Assembly: GCA_028023455.1 (NCBI GenBank)
Contig: JAQFVV010000050.1
Location: forward strand, 3,226,626 to 3,290,625
DNA length: 64,000 nt
Origin: Epiperipatus broadwayi
Taxonomy: Eukaryota; Onychophora; Udeonychophora; Euonychophora; Peripatidae
Direction of reading: 5' to 3'
In this document: piece after piece, positions 45,552 to 57,755 of the stretch
Layout of the letters: every line of letters starts with the position of its first letter
How positions within the stretch are numbered: position 1 is the first letter of the stretch
Program-made: the position numbers and the translations under genes
The notes under the pieces: generated by a model
Seen by the model: the letters and a program-made list of their open reading frames with translations, nothing else
Database searches by the model: none
What the model was told of the DNA's origin: nothing

Positions 45552-47630
45552 TGTAACGGTATATAAATATGTCGTTTCATTAATTAAAATAAAAACTTTA
45601 AGTTTGCAAATAAAAATAAATTTATTAAAAACTAAAAGCTAAAAAAATTAAAGAGTTGTTCAATATATATATTCGCACAGATGCAAAACTTTAAAAATTA
45701 TTTTCTTTTTAAAAATATATATATTTGAACGTACTTTTTTAGAAAAAAGTACAAGATCTAAAGATAAAATATTTTTGTAAATGGAAATGATTGTTTTATA
45801 AATTAATTGAAAAGCAAACTAGCCCTTGGGGTTCTTATAGAAAAAAAGGTCAGTTGAAAGATATACATAAGAGAATAAAAAATAAATTAGATGTCAAATA
45901 TAGAAGCAGCAATAAAGACACGGACCATAATGAAAATGAGTGATGTTTTGTTCGTTGAATCCAGGGAGTACTATAAAAGGAAAAATATTGAAATTAAAAA
46001 CAGTTCCAGCTTGATTTTTGTGAGAAGAGCGATAAGATACACTTGTCACTCTCTCTGACTTATTTCAAATAAAAGGACTATAATACCACAATTGAACCAG
46101 CTTAGGCCTCCTCCAGAATGGATTTCAAATAGAGATGTCACAGGAATTGGCATCAGGAACCGTGATTCTCCTTCTGTAAGACATGAACTATAAAATTTAA
46201 AAATAATTAAAAACTTTCATTCAAACTTTTAAGATTCAGCTAACCTAAATTTAAAAATGAACTCTTATCTGACTTTCAAATTTTCAAATTGATAATTAAT
46301 ATTTAAATTATATATATTTGAGCTTGCTAAAAAAAAAAAGTCATTTCCATTTTTATTTTTATTAATATTGTATAAATTATTTAAATGCATTAAATTTAAG
46401 TTGAGTATTGATGCTTGCATAGATTCATTCATGTTTAATTATGTTTTTGTTTTCATATTTGATTGGAATATATAGACATTTGGTAAATAATGATATCTTA
46501 TGTTGAATATCTAAAATGTATTTATTTGGATGTCTTTTTAGTTATGGGTGTCAATGTGGCATCTTATGATGAATGCCATTGGGTTTCTTGTGAATTCCCT
46601 CTGCAATTACATCAATGACTTTATATTTTGACCATTTATGTTTATTTTGAGATGTTTTTGAGCATGTAATCTATGTAGTCGATCTGTGCTCAACATTAAA
46701 AAAACTAACTTTTATAAATCCATCTGTGCGAATTTATATAAATGTTAAATTTAAGTTGGGCATGAATGGCTATATAGATTTGTAAAGTTATATTAATTAA
46801 TTAGGGGAGGGTAATCTTAGGTTATTTGTTTCATAGTTAAATTAGGTCAGTGGATTGGATATATTGGTATAATTAGTAGATGCAGTATTGAGGTTTGCTA
46901 TGGGCAGGATCGATTTATATGCTGCACACCCCAGTCCCTTCCTATGGAGTTTTTTTTATTGTTCTTCTTACCATACAGATGTAACATTCCTGTATTGGTC
47001 AAGAGTCAATATCTTCTCTAACCATGCTGTTCAGATGTACATTCCTGACTGTATCATACATTCATGCTACATTGAATACATCAATGTATCAGATTGATTG
47101 ACGCCGGTTTGACTGCGAACTTTTGGCCTAAGGTTAAATAAGGGATAGAATATTTTCTTTTCAAATGCAAATCTATGTAGTTTATTCATACTCAACAATC
47201 TTAAAATAAATATAAAATTCATCTGTGTGGATGATTTAAAATCTTAAAATAATAATTTAAATTAAAAGTTAATATTAAAAACTAAATAATAAATGTTATT
47301 CCTCAAATTTAAATGATTATATATGTGTGTAAATAAAGATTGTTTGTGTGTTAATTACTGGCAGTGGCTTTTATTTTTTTATATTTAAGATATAAATTAA
47401 AGATATATATTATTATCTCTGTGTCTCCACTGAGCTAGTGAGTTGGGCTAACGGTCTAAATATAAAACAAAGTGGGATCTTAACAGTGCGTATCTGCCTA
47501 CTCTATAAATTTTCTAGGTTCAAATGCCTAGATGGCACCCTTGTAGTGCAGATACATTAAGACTCCTTTTCTTTTGGATCGTTATAATTGATGTTAAGAT
47601 TCCTTTTTTTTCAAACCGTTATAATATATA
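45552..47630 (+). mobile_element. L repeat, copy 2
   Basis: The second copy of the repeat at 28909-31905, with one instead of two 885-bp-type modules. It starts TGTAACGGTATATAAATATG and has CTATAAAAGGAAAAATATTG (TATA-like, about 45971). The module region runs from 46780 to about 47590 and ends CTAGATGGCACCC ... GATCGTTATAA. The frames open in copy 1 are broken here. Confidence 0.75.
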
Positions 47631-47675
47631 TATTTATAATTGACCTAGAGTTCAAATATATATATATATATATTG

Positions 47676-49345
47676 TAATACAACCACCGTTCGGTTAAAC
47701 ACCAGCCGCACTTATAAAATTGAGTATATATTCTTAATTGAACACTGACATCATATAACATATCATCCCAGCATTATATTTCCCAATTAAACGCTTCTTC
47801 TCTGCTGGGCAAATTATTCGAATTGAATAATTTGTTCTGCCCAGCGCTTGGAATATTTATAAATTTATTCCTGGAATTATCATGGTACAGCAGGAATATC
47901 AATTATAGCCCTTCTTCTTTCCTTTTATTTACGATACGAAAGGACTTATTTATCCATTTCGATTACTTTATTATTATTACTCCTCACTTAATAAACTTGT
48001 TAGCTCGAATGACCTATATTTAATTCATTCTAAATATTTATTTGCTTGGTAAAGAAAAGAAAAACGCAAATGACTATTTACTTCCTTTTATAAATAAACT
48101 TTTAATTTTGCAATTCGTTATTTCTAATGACATAATAAAATCATAAAACACACATATACCTATCACACACCAACATAATATACACATAAATAAAATAGTA
48201 AAGAATATAATTCAAATTAACCCTTAAATAAACTAGCGTAACCCAATTGTTACTTTCTTATACATTATTATAGTAAAATCATAAGTTCTTTTAATTATAT
48301 TTGTCCGAAGTATTGCGCAAATTTTAATAGTTTTCGTTTCTGACTGATTTCTTTGTTCACAAATTAATTCTGACATGCATGTATTAATAATAGTTACCTA
48401 GGTATGGAATCCTCAATGAAGGATCAACCATCGAGGGGGAAAATTTTCCCTTCTTTTGCAGAGATGGTTGCTCGCTTCTCCGACGTCCCAGTTAGTGGAG
48501 TGAGAGTTTATAATCTTTTGGTGTGGGTTTGATTTCTTTCTAATTCCAAATTTCAGTAGGTATTCATCTCTTTAAATATCCTAGTACGAATCTTCAGGCA
48601 GATATGGTTCCATAATGGCGGTCTCTTCTCGGCAGCATGTTAGATGTTATAGGTAGTGAGCGAATGGTTGGACCGAGATAGACCGAGCAAACGCCCGTTA
48701 TTCGCCACTAGCCCTCCATGTTAGCGTACCCAACTAAGTTCGTTAACATTTGAATAATACGTCCTCGCTATTCTCTAGACGGTTTCTTCCCTTCTATTAT
48801 TTTTTTTTTTTGTTAAGTTTTAGCCAGCAAAAGAAAACACAACCAGTTACTTCTAAATCAGCTCTGCTTATTACTCTCTGCTATCATTCTATAGAATGTT
48901 CTTTATCTTGTACCAATCTATCTGGAATTTTTTTGTACTAGTTTTACATTTTTCAATTTTATAATTACAATTATTTTCTTTCATTCTTTTGATACATTTA
49001 AAATATTGAATGATACTAATTGCAACATTCCTTTACATTACTTTATCTTGTACCAATCTATCTAGAAATTTGGTCCAAGTTTTACATTTTTAATTTTACA
49101 ATTACAATTATTTTCTTTCATTCTTTTGATACGTGATTTTCTTATCTGACAAAGAAAGAGACGCGATCATTATACACTCCTCCCCTTTCCTTTCTAATCT
49201 TCAATCTTTATTTAGTTTTTCTAATTTCCTTTAAAATAAGTTTTTAGAATCCTTTTAACTAAAAATTTTTTTTTTCTTTTTTTTTTTTTTTATTGGTTTT
49301 CTATTTCTTTTAACGAAACCCTTTTTCTTTATTATTATTATTGAG
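47676..49345. other. GC-richer unclassified block, possibly an LTR-type element
   Basis: Starts TGTAATACAACCACCGTTCG after an AT tract. It contains a hairpin (CTGGGCAAATTATTC with GAATAATTTG-TTCT-GCCCAG, 47802-47842), a CpG-containing core at 48430-48730, and a direct repeat of about 90 bp (48905-48995 and 49042-49132, starting CTTGTACCAATCTATCT). No protein domain is found. The composition and TG start recall an LTR, but there is no second copy in the window to prove it. Confidence 0.4.
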
Positions 49346-49391
49346 GATCAATAATATATATACATGTGAGACTATATTATATGTAGATATC

Positions 49392-49397
<6 letters not shown>

Positions 49398-49428
<31 letters not shown>
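49398..49428. repeat. AT microsatellite
   Basis: Uninterrupted (AT)n run. Similar runs occur at about 50309-50338, 50990-51025 and 51340-51400. Confidence 0.95.
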
Positions 49429-49429
<1 letters not shown>

Positions 49430-49499
49430 GTATAATGCAAATTTATTTATTACATTTAGGAAATAACAGATTGTGCTTTTAAACATACATTATAGATAT

Positions 49500-49595
49500 A
49501 TAACTAGTTTCCAACCAGTAACCACCTAAACATTCACAGTAAATATAGCAACCAATATCTCTAACTGCTGTCAAGGCAACCTTCACACCTTTTAA
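49500..49595 (+). repeat. Family D interspersed repeat
   Basis: CAACCAATATCTCTAACTG then CTGTCAAGGCAACCTTC, as at 21125 and 56205. Confidence 0.6.
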
Positions 49596-50305
49596 TAGCA
49601 AGATAGTGAAGATTTAAAGTTTAATATTATCAATGGTGAATAGATAGATTGAACTTTCACACAACATGTATATAGGGTATTTATCACATATGCAAGAGAT
49701 ACAAACATTTGCAAACTATATTAAAATAGCAGCCTGGCATCTTTATATAAATTGTTTTGTGTATTATATTCCATTATTAAAGTATAAATAAATCTCCAAA
49801 AAAGATGTTTTTCCAGTACTTTCAATATATAAAATAATTAACATTCATCATTCAAGACATCATCAATTATAATATTTTAAACATTACACAACTTGATGAT
49901 TATCATAATCTTTTAAATTAGGGATTGTACCATCATGGTCTAAATTCAAATCTGGAAGTATTATCTTTCTTAAAAAAATTTTGTTGACTTATTTGATTGT
50001 AATTCTCAATTGGTTTTTAAACAAATCAGGTAGCTTACCTTATTAATAAATATTGATTGACAATAAATCTTAGTGTAAGATGGCATATGTAATTTAATTT
50101 TTTTTATTTTAACAATGGTATATTAAATTGTTGGTTTATTTTGTATAACAAAAAAACATAATTTTATTTTTAGAAAGACTTAATAAAGTGAATTACATAT
50201 TGATAGATTCTATTTGTTGAAGATATTTTTATTTACTATACTCATTTCATAGATAATACATGGACATAGACACACAAAATAGTCAATTCTTATTTAGAAG
50301 GTGTA

Positions 50306-50344
<39 letters not shown>

Positions 50345-50376
50345 CTACAACCATTAAATGTCTGTATTTTTAAATT
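49596..50376. other. AT-rich non-coding DNA
   Basis: No gene recognised. Confidence 0.5.
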
Positions 50377-50987
50377 ATATAATAATAATTCAAACAAATA
50401 TATTTAACACAGTATTCAAAATTAAATAATATATTCTTTACCAGAAGTACTTTCAATTGTTTCACTGACAATCTTTTTCAACTGTTAATACAAACGTACA
50501 AAACATAAAAACTTGAATTACCCATCATTCAATCTATTCAAATTTCCCACAATTCTGTTGTCTTTATATTTGCCGATTGTTTATTCATCAAACCACCTCT
50601 ATTCCTAGATATCATCATTGCCTCTTTAATTTTACTCCATCAATTATATTTGATCATAATAAAACATGTAATTATGGTTTTAAATTTAATAATAGAGATA
50701 TAAAAATTATTCAAATTGAAAGGTGTAGTGAAAAACGTAAAATTAAAGAGGCAATGATGATATCTAGGAATAGAGGTGGTTTGATGAATAAACAATCGGC
50801 AAATATAAAGACAACAGAATTGTGGGAAATTTGAATAGATTGAATGATGGGTAATTCAAGTTTTTATGTTTTGTACGTTTGTATTAACAGTTGAAAAAGA
50901 TTGTCAGTGAAACAATTGAAAGTACTTCTGGTAAAGAATATATTATTTAATTTTGAATACTGTGTTAAATATATTTGTTTGAATTAT

Positions 50988-50995
<8 letters not shown>
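50377..50995. mobile_element. Penelope-like element 3' ends as a near-perfect palindrome
   Basis: Arms 50377-50635 (minus copy) and 50737-50995 (plus copy) are 259 bp each and look identical by eye, with 3' ends outward. The 101-bp spacer belongs only to the plus copy. It contains SIIFDHNKTCNYGFKFNN, which continues into ERCSEKRKIKEAM and NRGGLMNKQSANIKTTELW (ending 50834), the PLE tail downstream of the GIY-YIG core. The 3' untranslated part carries GAAAGTACTTCTGG, similar to the tails at 3.2 and 18.3 kb. The sequence differs from the 17.5 kb palindrome, so this is an independent event with the mirror-image asymmetry. Confidence 0.85.
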
Positions 50996-51029
<34 letters not shown>

Positions 51030-51335
51030 GGCTGCAGAAGGGAGTTTGCTATTAACTGAAAGGAGACCCTTTGATTCATCTTGGAGGCCTTAAAGGAACT
51101 GAACAGGGCAAATTCCTAATGTCACCTCCATACATTCTTGTTGTTGCAGGTGTTGTTACTATGTGATTATTCATATAGTATACGAATATAGATGGGCTGC
51201 TCACCAACACACATTAGCCAGTGTGATGAGTTTATTGGCTTATTACCCCTGAGTTTAAAATCAAGAAACACCATGGTCTTTCTTTTCAGTTACCTGATAA
51301 GGCAGAATGAAGGTTTGTGTAAATGATAATTTTTT

Positions 51336-51405
<70 letters not shown>

Positions 51406-52522
51406 TATGACAGACAAAAAATAAATCATGGCCCTTATTCCCAGGAGGCTGTAAAGTCACCAACCAATGCAGCGATTGGTAGTCGAAGCCCAAGGGTGCT
51501 AAGAATCCCCTGATTGTGAATCCATGCTGCCATTTGATGATGACTTTTTACTTAGGTACATAAAACTGCAGATCATTTTCAAGTGAAGGAAGATTACAAG
51601 AATTAGGAGAAGAACTGTCTTATATTAAATGGGATATTATTGGACTTTGTGGAGTTAGAAGAAAAAGTGAAAAGACAATTGATTTAAAAAGTGGACATGA
51701 AGTCTGTTATAAAGGCACAAATATTGGAAATACAAGTGGAGTAGGATTAATTATAAATAAAAAGTGGAAGAACAACATTGTGGTGATTGATGGTATATCG
51801 GACAGAGTGGCAAGATTAGTTATATCAACATAATAGCAGATACCAAATGCAGATAATTCAGGTTTATGCCACAACAAGTTCTCATAATGATGAAATAGTA
51901 GAAGATTTTTATATGGATGTACAAAAGGCTTTTTATCAGAGTAGACAACATTTTAAAATTGTTATGGGAGACTTTAATGCTAGAATTGGTAAACAAATAA
52001 AAGATGAAAGTGTTGTAGGTAATTTTGGTTATGGTAATAGAAATGAGAGAGGACATAGAGTTGTGGAGTTTGCAGAAAAAGAAAAACTTTATCTTATGAA
52101 TTCTTTTTTTGAGAAAAATGCTAAAAGAAAATGGACATGGAAGCATCCAAATGAAGGTACAGAAGAATTGGATTATATTTTGACTAACAGGAAATACATA
52201 TTTCAAGATTGTAATGTTCTTAATAGATTTAACACAGGAAGTGATCATCGATTAGTAAGGTGCAAGATATGTGCTAATGTAAAACTAGAGAGACAAAAAT
52301 TCTTAAGAAAAACAATATTTACAGTTGATATTCCTAATCTTCAGAAACATTCTAATGAATTCAAATTAGAACTTACAAATTGGTTTCAAGTGTTAGGAGA
52401 TTTTGAACATGATTCAGATTTGAATGAAATTAATGTGAAAATAACTGATACACTTTTAAAAACTGCAAGAAAGATAGCTGGTGGAAAAAAGTAGCAATTG
52501 AACAATAAAATTTCTACTGCCC
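51030..52522 (+). mobile_element. RTE-clade LINE, copy 2 (5' region and endonuclease)
   Basis: Matches copy 1 (6437-7850) from ATGGCTGCAGAAGGG onward, with an expanded AT run at 51340-51400. The endonuclease is better preserved. After early stops, a continuous frame 51847-52494 contains IQVYATTSSHNDE, the catalytic GDFNARIG (about 51970), GYGNRNERG, WTWKHPNEGTEELDYI and the SDH motif in GSDHRLVRCK (52230-52260). Similarity to copy 1 stops at about 52522, before RT begins, and unrelated sequence follows. Loss of the 3' side is unlike ordinary LINE 5' truncation and implies a later deletion or rearrangement. Confidence 0.88.
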
Positions 52523-55500
52523 CTGTGGTAAAATGAATTTAAATGCAGAAAAAAATTGTACTCTAATTTTTTTACAACAAAATGGTTATACAGTAAAATT
52601 GCTGGACTGGCATTATTGAAATTTTTTGGGTTTGAATGCCTTGGAAAATTAAACAAAAGTTTGAAATCATTTTGTAAAATCTGGAATTTTAATATAACAC
52701 TAATAAATGCTCAACAAGTAAGTTCTTGGGATAGATATGTATAAATAGGCCATATTTTGAGCTTGTAAGAAAGAACACCAATATTTGCAAGAGTGACTGC
52801 CAGTATATGCCACGCCACTCAAAATTTTAATGTCTGGCTAAGGAAGACAGACTTTTGCTTCTCAATGGAAGGACTTATGAGGTTTACTGTGGTTCAATGT
52901 ACCTCACAAACAGAGCATCACTGAGATAAAATTCTCCAGAAGCAGCCCACTACCATCAAGAGAAGAAGACACCATGAGCCATCCTGTAAGAGATTATCAT
53001 TACACCTGAAGTTCAAGCGCCCACACCTCCAGCTGAAAGGAAGAATTGGTAACATAAACTAGTACCACAGAGCTCTGAATCAATTACTGTTTAATATTCA
53101 ATTTAATAACTTTAAAAAACTATCTAAATGTAAAATAAACCAATGAACATTGAATGTAATATTACTCTAAACTCTGTCTAAATTTATTCACCTTTAAATT
53201 ATGTAACTTGCCTACCTGCATAATAATTCTATCCTATTTAAATCAAATTAATATCTTACACAATCCTTATTATCTATTACTGCAATTGTGCCTATAATCT
53301 CTCTATGATTATTTAAAAATGTATTTTGATTATTTATTTCATGCCAATGCTTCAAAAGAGTGAGCCTTTAAATTTAATAACTTTTAGAAAAGATATCATT
53401 AAATTATCTTCACATGTATATATTCTTAATGTCGCCAATTATGTGCATGGTTTTGAAATCCTATATCCATAATAAAGATGAATTGCTCTGCATTCGTTAT
53501 CATTAATTATTTGTTTGATATAAATTGTATATTGTGGGTTGCTTCTAAATCTGATTATAATTTTAATTAATGTATAATAAGTTTTGGACTAGCCTTGGGG
53601 ATAATTAGAAACTATATTTGTTAAGTTATTAAGAACCCTTTCAAATAGACTATTCCATCCTTAAAAGATTATTAATGTAAGATGCAGATTGAAACATGTT
53701 AACAAGGTCAATAATATAATTATCCTTAAGTAGCTTATATATAATACTAGTTAAGAATTGGCTCCTATGTGCAAAACCAATAAAGCTTTCACTAAAGCAC
53801 CTTAAATGTTAAATATATTATATCCTTGTTGCTTGGTGGATTAAATTTTATTAAATATAAATAAATGGTTAATGTTTTACTGCATCTCTCACATATAGGG
53901 TCATCAGTAAGGCCATCTCATTCTCATATTTTGGGGACATACATCAGTAAGAACTGAAGTTTAAGGTCAGGCAAGTGAGTAAGTCACCCCCATTCTTGAA
54001 CTCCAGATGTTTGCATCCTATGCAGCAGATTTTTATCCCAAGGTACCATCATTGATTGCAAGAACTCTTGAAGAACATAATCTATCTGCAGAACCATTTT
54101 ATTAATATTTTCCAGTACTATAGCCTATGATGGTAATCCATAGTAGCCAATTCTATCTCCTTATCATATCTTGATTCTTACATTCAATCTACAACTGAGT
54201 GAGCTGGTTTATGGGCTCACATTAGATAAAATATACTTATTGTATAATCATATAATGATTGATGTATCCAAAGCTAGTGGAGTTACTTATGAAATAGCAA
54301 CTGCAACCTTAGGGATAGGAGTTGACATTATCATTATAGGCATAATCCAAGTGATCACAGGTATAAACATACACTTGATAAATTACTATGTAAAGAAGAG
54401 AGTGATATGATAATTTTCTCATTTACTTTGATGCCTGCATCTGTTTACTACACGTCTGAATTAAGTTTTTTATATTTGTTAATTTATTTTGCTAATTAAA
54501 ATATTTATTTAAACTAACTTGGTTTCCTATGATTTCTCATAACAAAATTTCAACCCAATTCATTTTTAATTGTTATATTAGATATGAATGATATACATGA
54601 TAATGTGAGATTATAACTACTACTTCCATTGTCAATTTATGATAAATGAACCCTGAATCTCATCTTTCTCCCTGCTCTATGCCAGCTTCAAAGAAATGGA
54701 AACTGAGTGTATCCCCAGGGGTGTCATTCGTAAGATGTTGAGTCATGGTGTACTAGTAAATGAGTTGAAGTTTGATCGGATTTGGAACTTCACCATTCCA
54801 CTCTGGTCAGCTTTGGTCTTTTGGTCTGGATTCTGGATTCTGTTACCTGAATATACAAACACTTGATCGGTACAATATATTTATATAAGTGTGTGTGTGT
54901 GTGTGTGTATAAACGCTACTATGTTGTTGTATACCATGTGACACATAATCATCTCAATATATATATATAAGTTAAATTATAAAGTTGATGTGAATTAATG
55001 AATATTCTTTTAATGGAATGGTAGTTTAAGGCAAATTCGTTGTATTTATTCTTTATTTATTTTTGAATGCATGTATTTGTTCATTATGTATATAAGATAT
55101 AGCATAATCAAAAAAAAAAAGTTAAATTATATAGAAGACAAAATTTAAATCTATAATTCCTAATAATTTTTGGTTTATTTCAATTATGATATGTTCGTTT
55201 ATTTTGTTTACATATATTAAAAGCAATATATTTTAGGTGTGTATATTTACAAGTAATCTTGGTAATTAAATTAAAAATTTTATGTTTAGTATAGTACGAA
55301 ATTAGTAAACATGTTAAATATACTATTAAGTATTTATTTGGAAGTTGTTATACAAATACAATTTTTTCCGTCTTTGTTTTATTAGAATATTGTTCGGAAC
55401 AGATGTCGAATACATCTTAAAATTATACAATAGATGCAATAGTTAAAACCATAACGAATTTTTGTCCAAATAATTTAACAAGGAATATTTGATTTGCTTA

Positions 55501-56204
55501 TTAAGTTATATATATATTATTTATTTGTTATGTTTATTGTGTCAATAAATTTTATTTTTATTAATTAAAAGTGGATATCATAGACAAATTATTATACTAC
55601 ACTTTAATATAAACTTATTAATATGAATTCAGTTTACTATTTATGATAGCCACCTACTGTAAGATATGAAATAAGCAGATCATTGCTTTTATCTTGAACA
55701 AAGAATATTGAATATTATATGGTGTTTGAACGCATCTAAAAAAATTTGATCCTGCAATAATATATACATACTTTCAAATAGAATATAGGCATTGATCTAT
55801 CTATGTATCCATTTATCTATCTATCTATTTAACTACCTACACATCTCTACCTATTTATTTATATCTATCTGTACCTCCATCAATATGTCTGTCCATTTGT
55901 CTTTCTATATATATATAAATGTAGTAGATATTTACAATAAATACATATTTAGCACTTATTGGTATAAAATTAGAAGTTACTAAGAAAGCAGATATAACTG
56001 TTTTTATCTGAGTTGAGATAATTATTTATCAGGTTTTATCACCTTCACTACTCTTTTAAAAGATATTATGATGTTAAATAATATTCTCCATCTTAGAATG
56101 ATATGACGAAGAGGGATAAGAAATATCTCACCTTCTCATTTATTATCTCATTCTACAGTGCATTAATTATTTCACGTATATATGTATTGTGTATGTGTAT
56201 TCAT
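52523..56204. other. Long stretch without a supported gene
   Basis: The block 52780-53045 is less AT-rich and one frame reads YEVYCGSMYLTN, faintly GIY-YIG-like, but too short to call. The block 53880-54180 is also less AT-rich; read on minus it has a CERC-type pair and might be a LINE C-terminal relic. A GT/AT microsatellite is at 54890-54910 and a TATC-type degenerate microsatellite at 55795-55915. Confidence 0.45.
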
Positions 56205-56290
56205 TGAAAGCAGTCAACACTTAAACAATACTAATATCAATAACAATCAACAATCTCAGTCTGTTGTCAAGGCAACTTCTCTTTAAAAAT
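56205..56290 (+). repeat. Family D interspersed repeat
   Basis: GAAAGCAGTCAACACTTAAA, ATCAACAATCTCAGTCTG and TTGTCAAGGCAACTTC match the other copies. Confidence 0.65.
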
Positions 56291-57520
56291 AAAGTTGGAA
56301 ATTCATCTTTACTTTTGGTCTACTATGCTTATATAAACACTAAAGACTGCACCAATGATGAAAGAATTATTATTTACCCAATAAATTTGCATAATGATGG
56401 TTTATATATATATGGGTGTTGCTTTCTTTAACAGCTAAACTTCTAGATAGTCATTTATAGATCAATAATTAAATACCTAAATAATAAATGTAAACCAAGA
56501 TATCTAAATTGTACTATCATTCAAATCCTAGATAATGGAAATGAGTGATGGTAGTACTAATTATTGTAGTGAGACATTGTAAGATTTTCCATTATTTTTC
56601 TTATGCAGAAGTAAAATGTTACAAATCTTTTCTGTGGTGTAAAACAAGTTTTTTTCTCTCAGAAAAGAAAGGAAAACTTCACGTTACATAGTATACTGCA
56701 ATTCATGGATCCCATTGCAAACTTTGGTACTTTCAGCATTTAAATATCAGATGATTTTCCAAACATCAAACCATTTGATCATTTCCCCCTGTGTGTTTAA
56801 TGATGAGGGAGAGTATAAAATGCAGGTAGTAAAGACTCATAGATCAGGGCAATACTGTGACATTTCTAATGTGCAAGCATGATCATTTTACCTCATGTGA
56901 TTTAATGTAGCAAATGTGTCAATGTCATATCTGTGACTCAAGTATCACATGACCTGCAAAGCATGAAATCAATTGAATTCTTTTCCCGGTGTAATTTAGT
57001 GTCACAGTGGAGTGGGTGGGCACCTTTACTGCAACCCAACTTTATCATATTTTATACTTCATGCTCATATAAATTCCTGAACAATAAACTGTTTGATTAT
57101 TAAAATATATTATAGAATATTTAAACTTTGATTAAATAAAATATAAAATGTTTTAAAGTGAAGTCATTTTACAGCTGATATTTTTAATCATGCTGTGGGT
57201 GACAATTCTTTTCTTTAATGTTCTATGAAAAATATAATAGAGAGATTTATTAAACCAAAACGCAGATATTTCACTATATAAAGTTGTTTCTGGAAAAAAA
57301 TTTAATAAAATCATTTGCTTCTCAATAATTCATATTAAGTTTGAGCCCTAATAATAGTAGAACTGGGCCACCCTTTGTGCTCCAGCACTTCTATTCTATC
57401 ATTACATTAAACCACACAGGGCATATTGCAAGATTATTATTTTTTAATAATGAGAAAACATGGTAAATAACAATATTATAGTAATTATAGATTTATAATA
57501 AAACCTTGTAATTTTATTCA
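56291..57520. other. Unannotated, probably intronic
   Basis: Lies downstream (in gene sense) of the homeobox exon. The next exon, expected to begin with the WFQNRRAK block, is not visible here or elsewhere in the window, so the intron is either long or the gene continues past this window's left part. Confidence 0.5.
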
Positions 57521-57597
57521 TTACAAAAAAAAATTGGCTGTTGCAAACTATTTATATCATTACAAAAAAAATTTGGCTGTTGCAAACTATTTATAAG
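57521..57597. repeat. 38-bp tandem duplication beside the homeobox exon
   Basis: CATTACAAAAAAA then TTGGCTGTTGCAAACTATTTAT occurs at 57521 and 57559. It is intronic, about 20 bp from the splice donor. Confidence 0.9.
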
Positions 57598-57618
57598 AAA
57601 TAACGAAGTTAAACATAC

Positions 57619-57753
57619 CTGAACTCTTGCTTCAGTCAGACTGATTCTCATCGCTAATTCTTCTCTAAGGAATACATCAGGGTAATGTGTTTTTTGAAAT
57701 ACAGTTTCCAATTCCTCCAATTGTTGAGGTGTGAAAGTGGTTCTGTTGCGTCT
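57619..57753 (-). CDS. Paired (PRD)-class homeodomain exon, residues 2-46
   Basis: Encodes most of a DNA-binding homeodomain; the full protein would be a nuclear transcription factor. On the minus strand an acceptor (ATATTTTAG, AG at 57754-57755) is followed by exactly 45 codons and a donor GTATGT (57613-57618). The translation starts [16 protein letters not shown], continues [16 protein letters not shown] and ends [13 protein letters not shown]. That is homeodomain positions 2-46, covering the N-terminal arm, helix 1, helix 2 and the start of helix 3. The intron after Q46 is the classic 46/47 position of PRD-class genes. Residue 50 and the WF-NRR block lie on the missing next exon. By memory of the families the closest are aristaless-related types (Drosophila CG11294-like, then Drgx/Alx/Arx). 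I cannot choose without alignment, so no symbol is given. The exon is undamaged and both splice sites fit. Confidence 0.93.
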
Positions 57754-57755
57754 CT

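Noticed and set aside
51820-52248. 142-codon minus-strand open frame
   Set aside because: Antisense shadow of the RTE endonuclease frame.
52860-52950. GIY-YIG-like YEVYCGSMYLTN reading
   Set aside because: Too short and interrupted to call a nuclease remnant.
53880-54180. Minus-strand LINE C-terminus
   Set aside because: Only a CERC-type pair is visible; no RT motifs nearby.
57514-57618. Continuation of the homeobox frame past the donor site
   Set aside because: The reading becomes repetitive (LINSLQQP twice) because it translates the intronic 38-bp duplication; the GT donor matches the known 46/47 intron.
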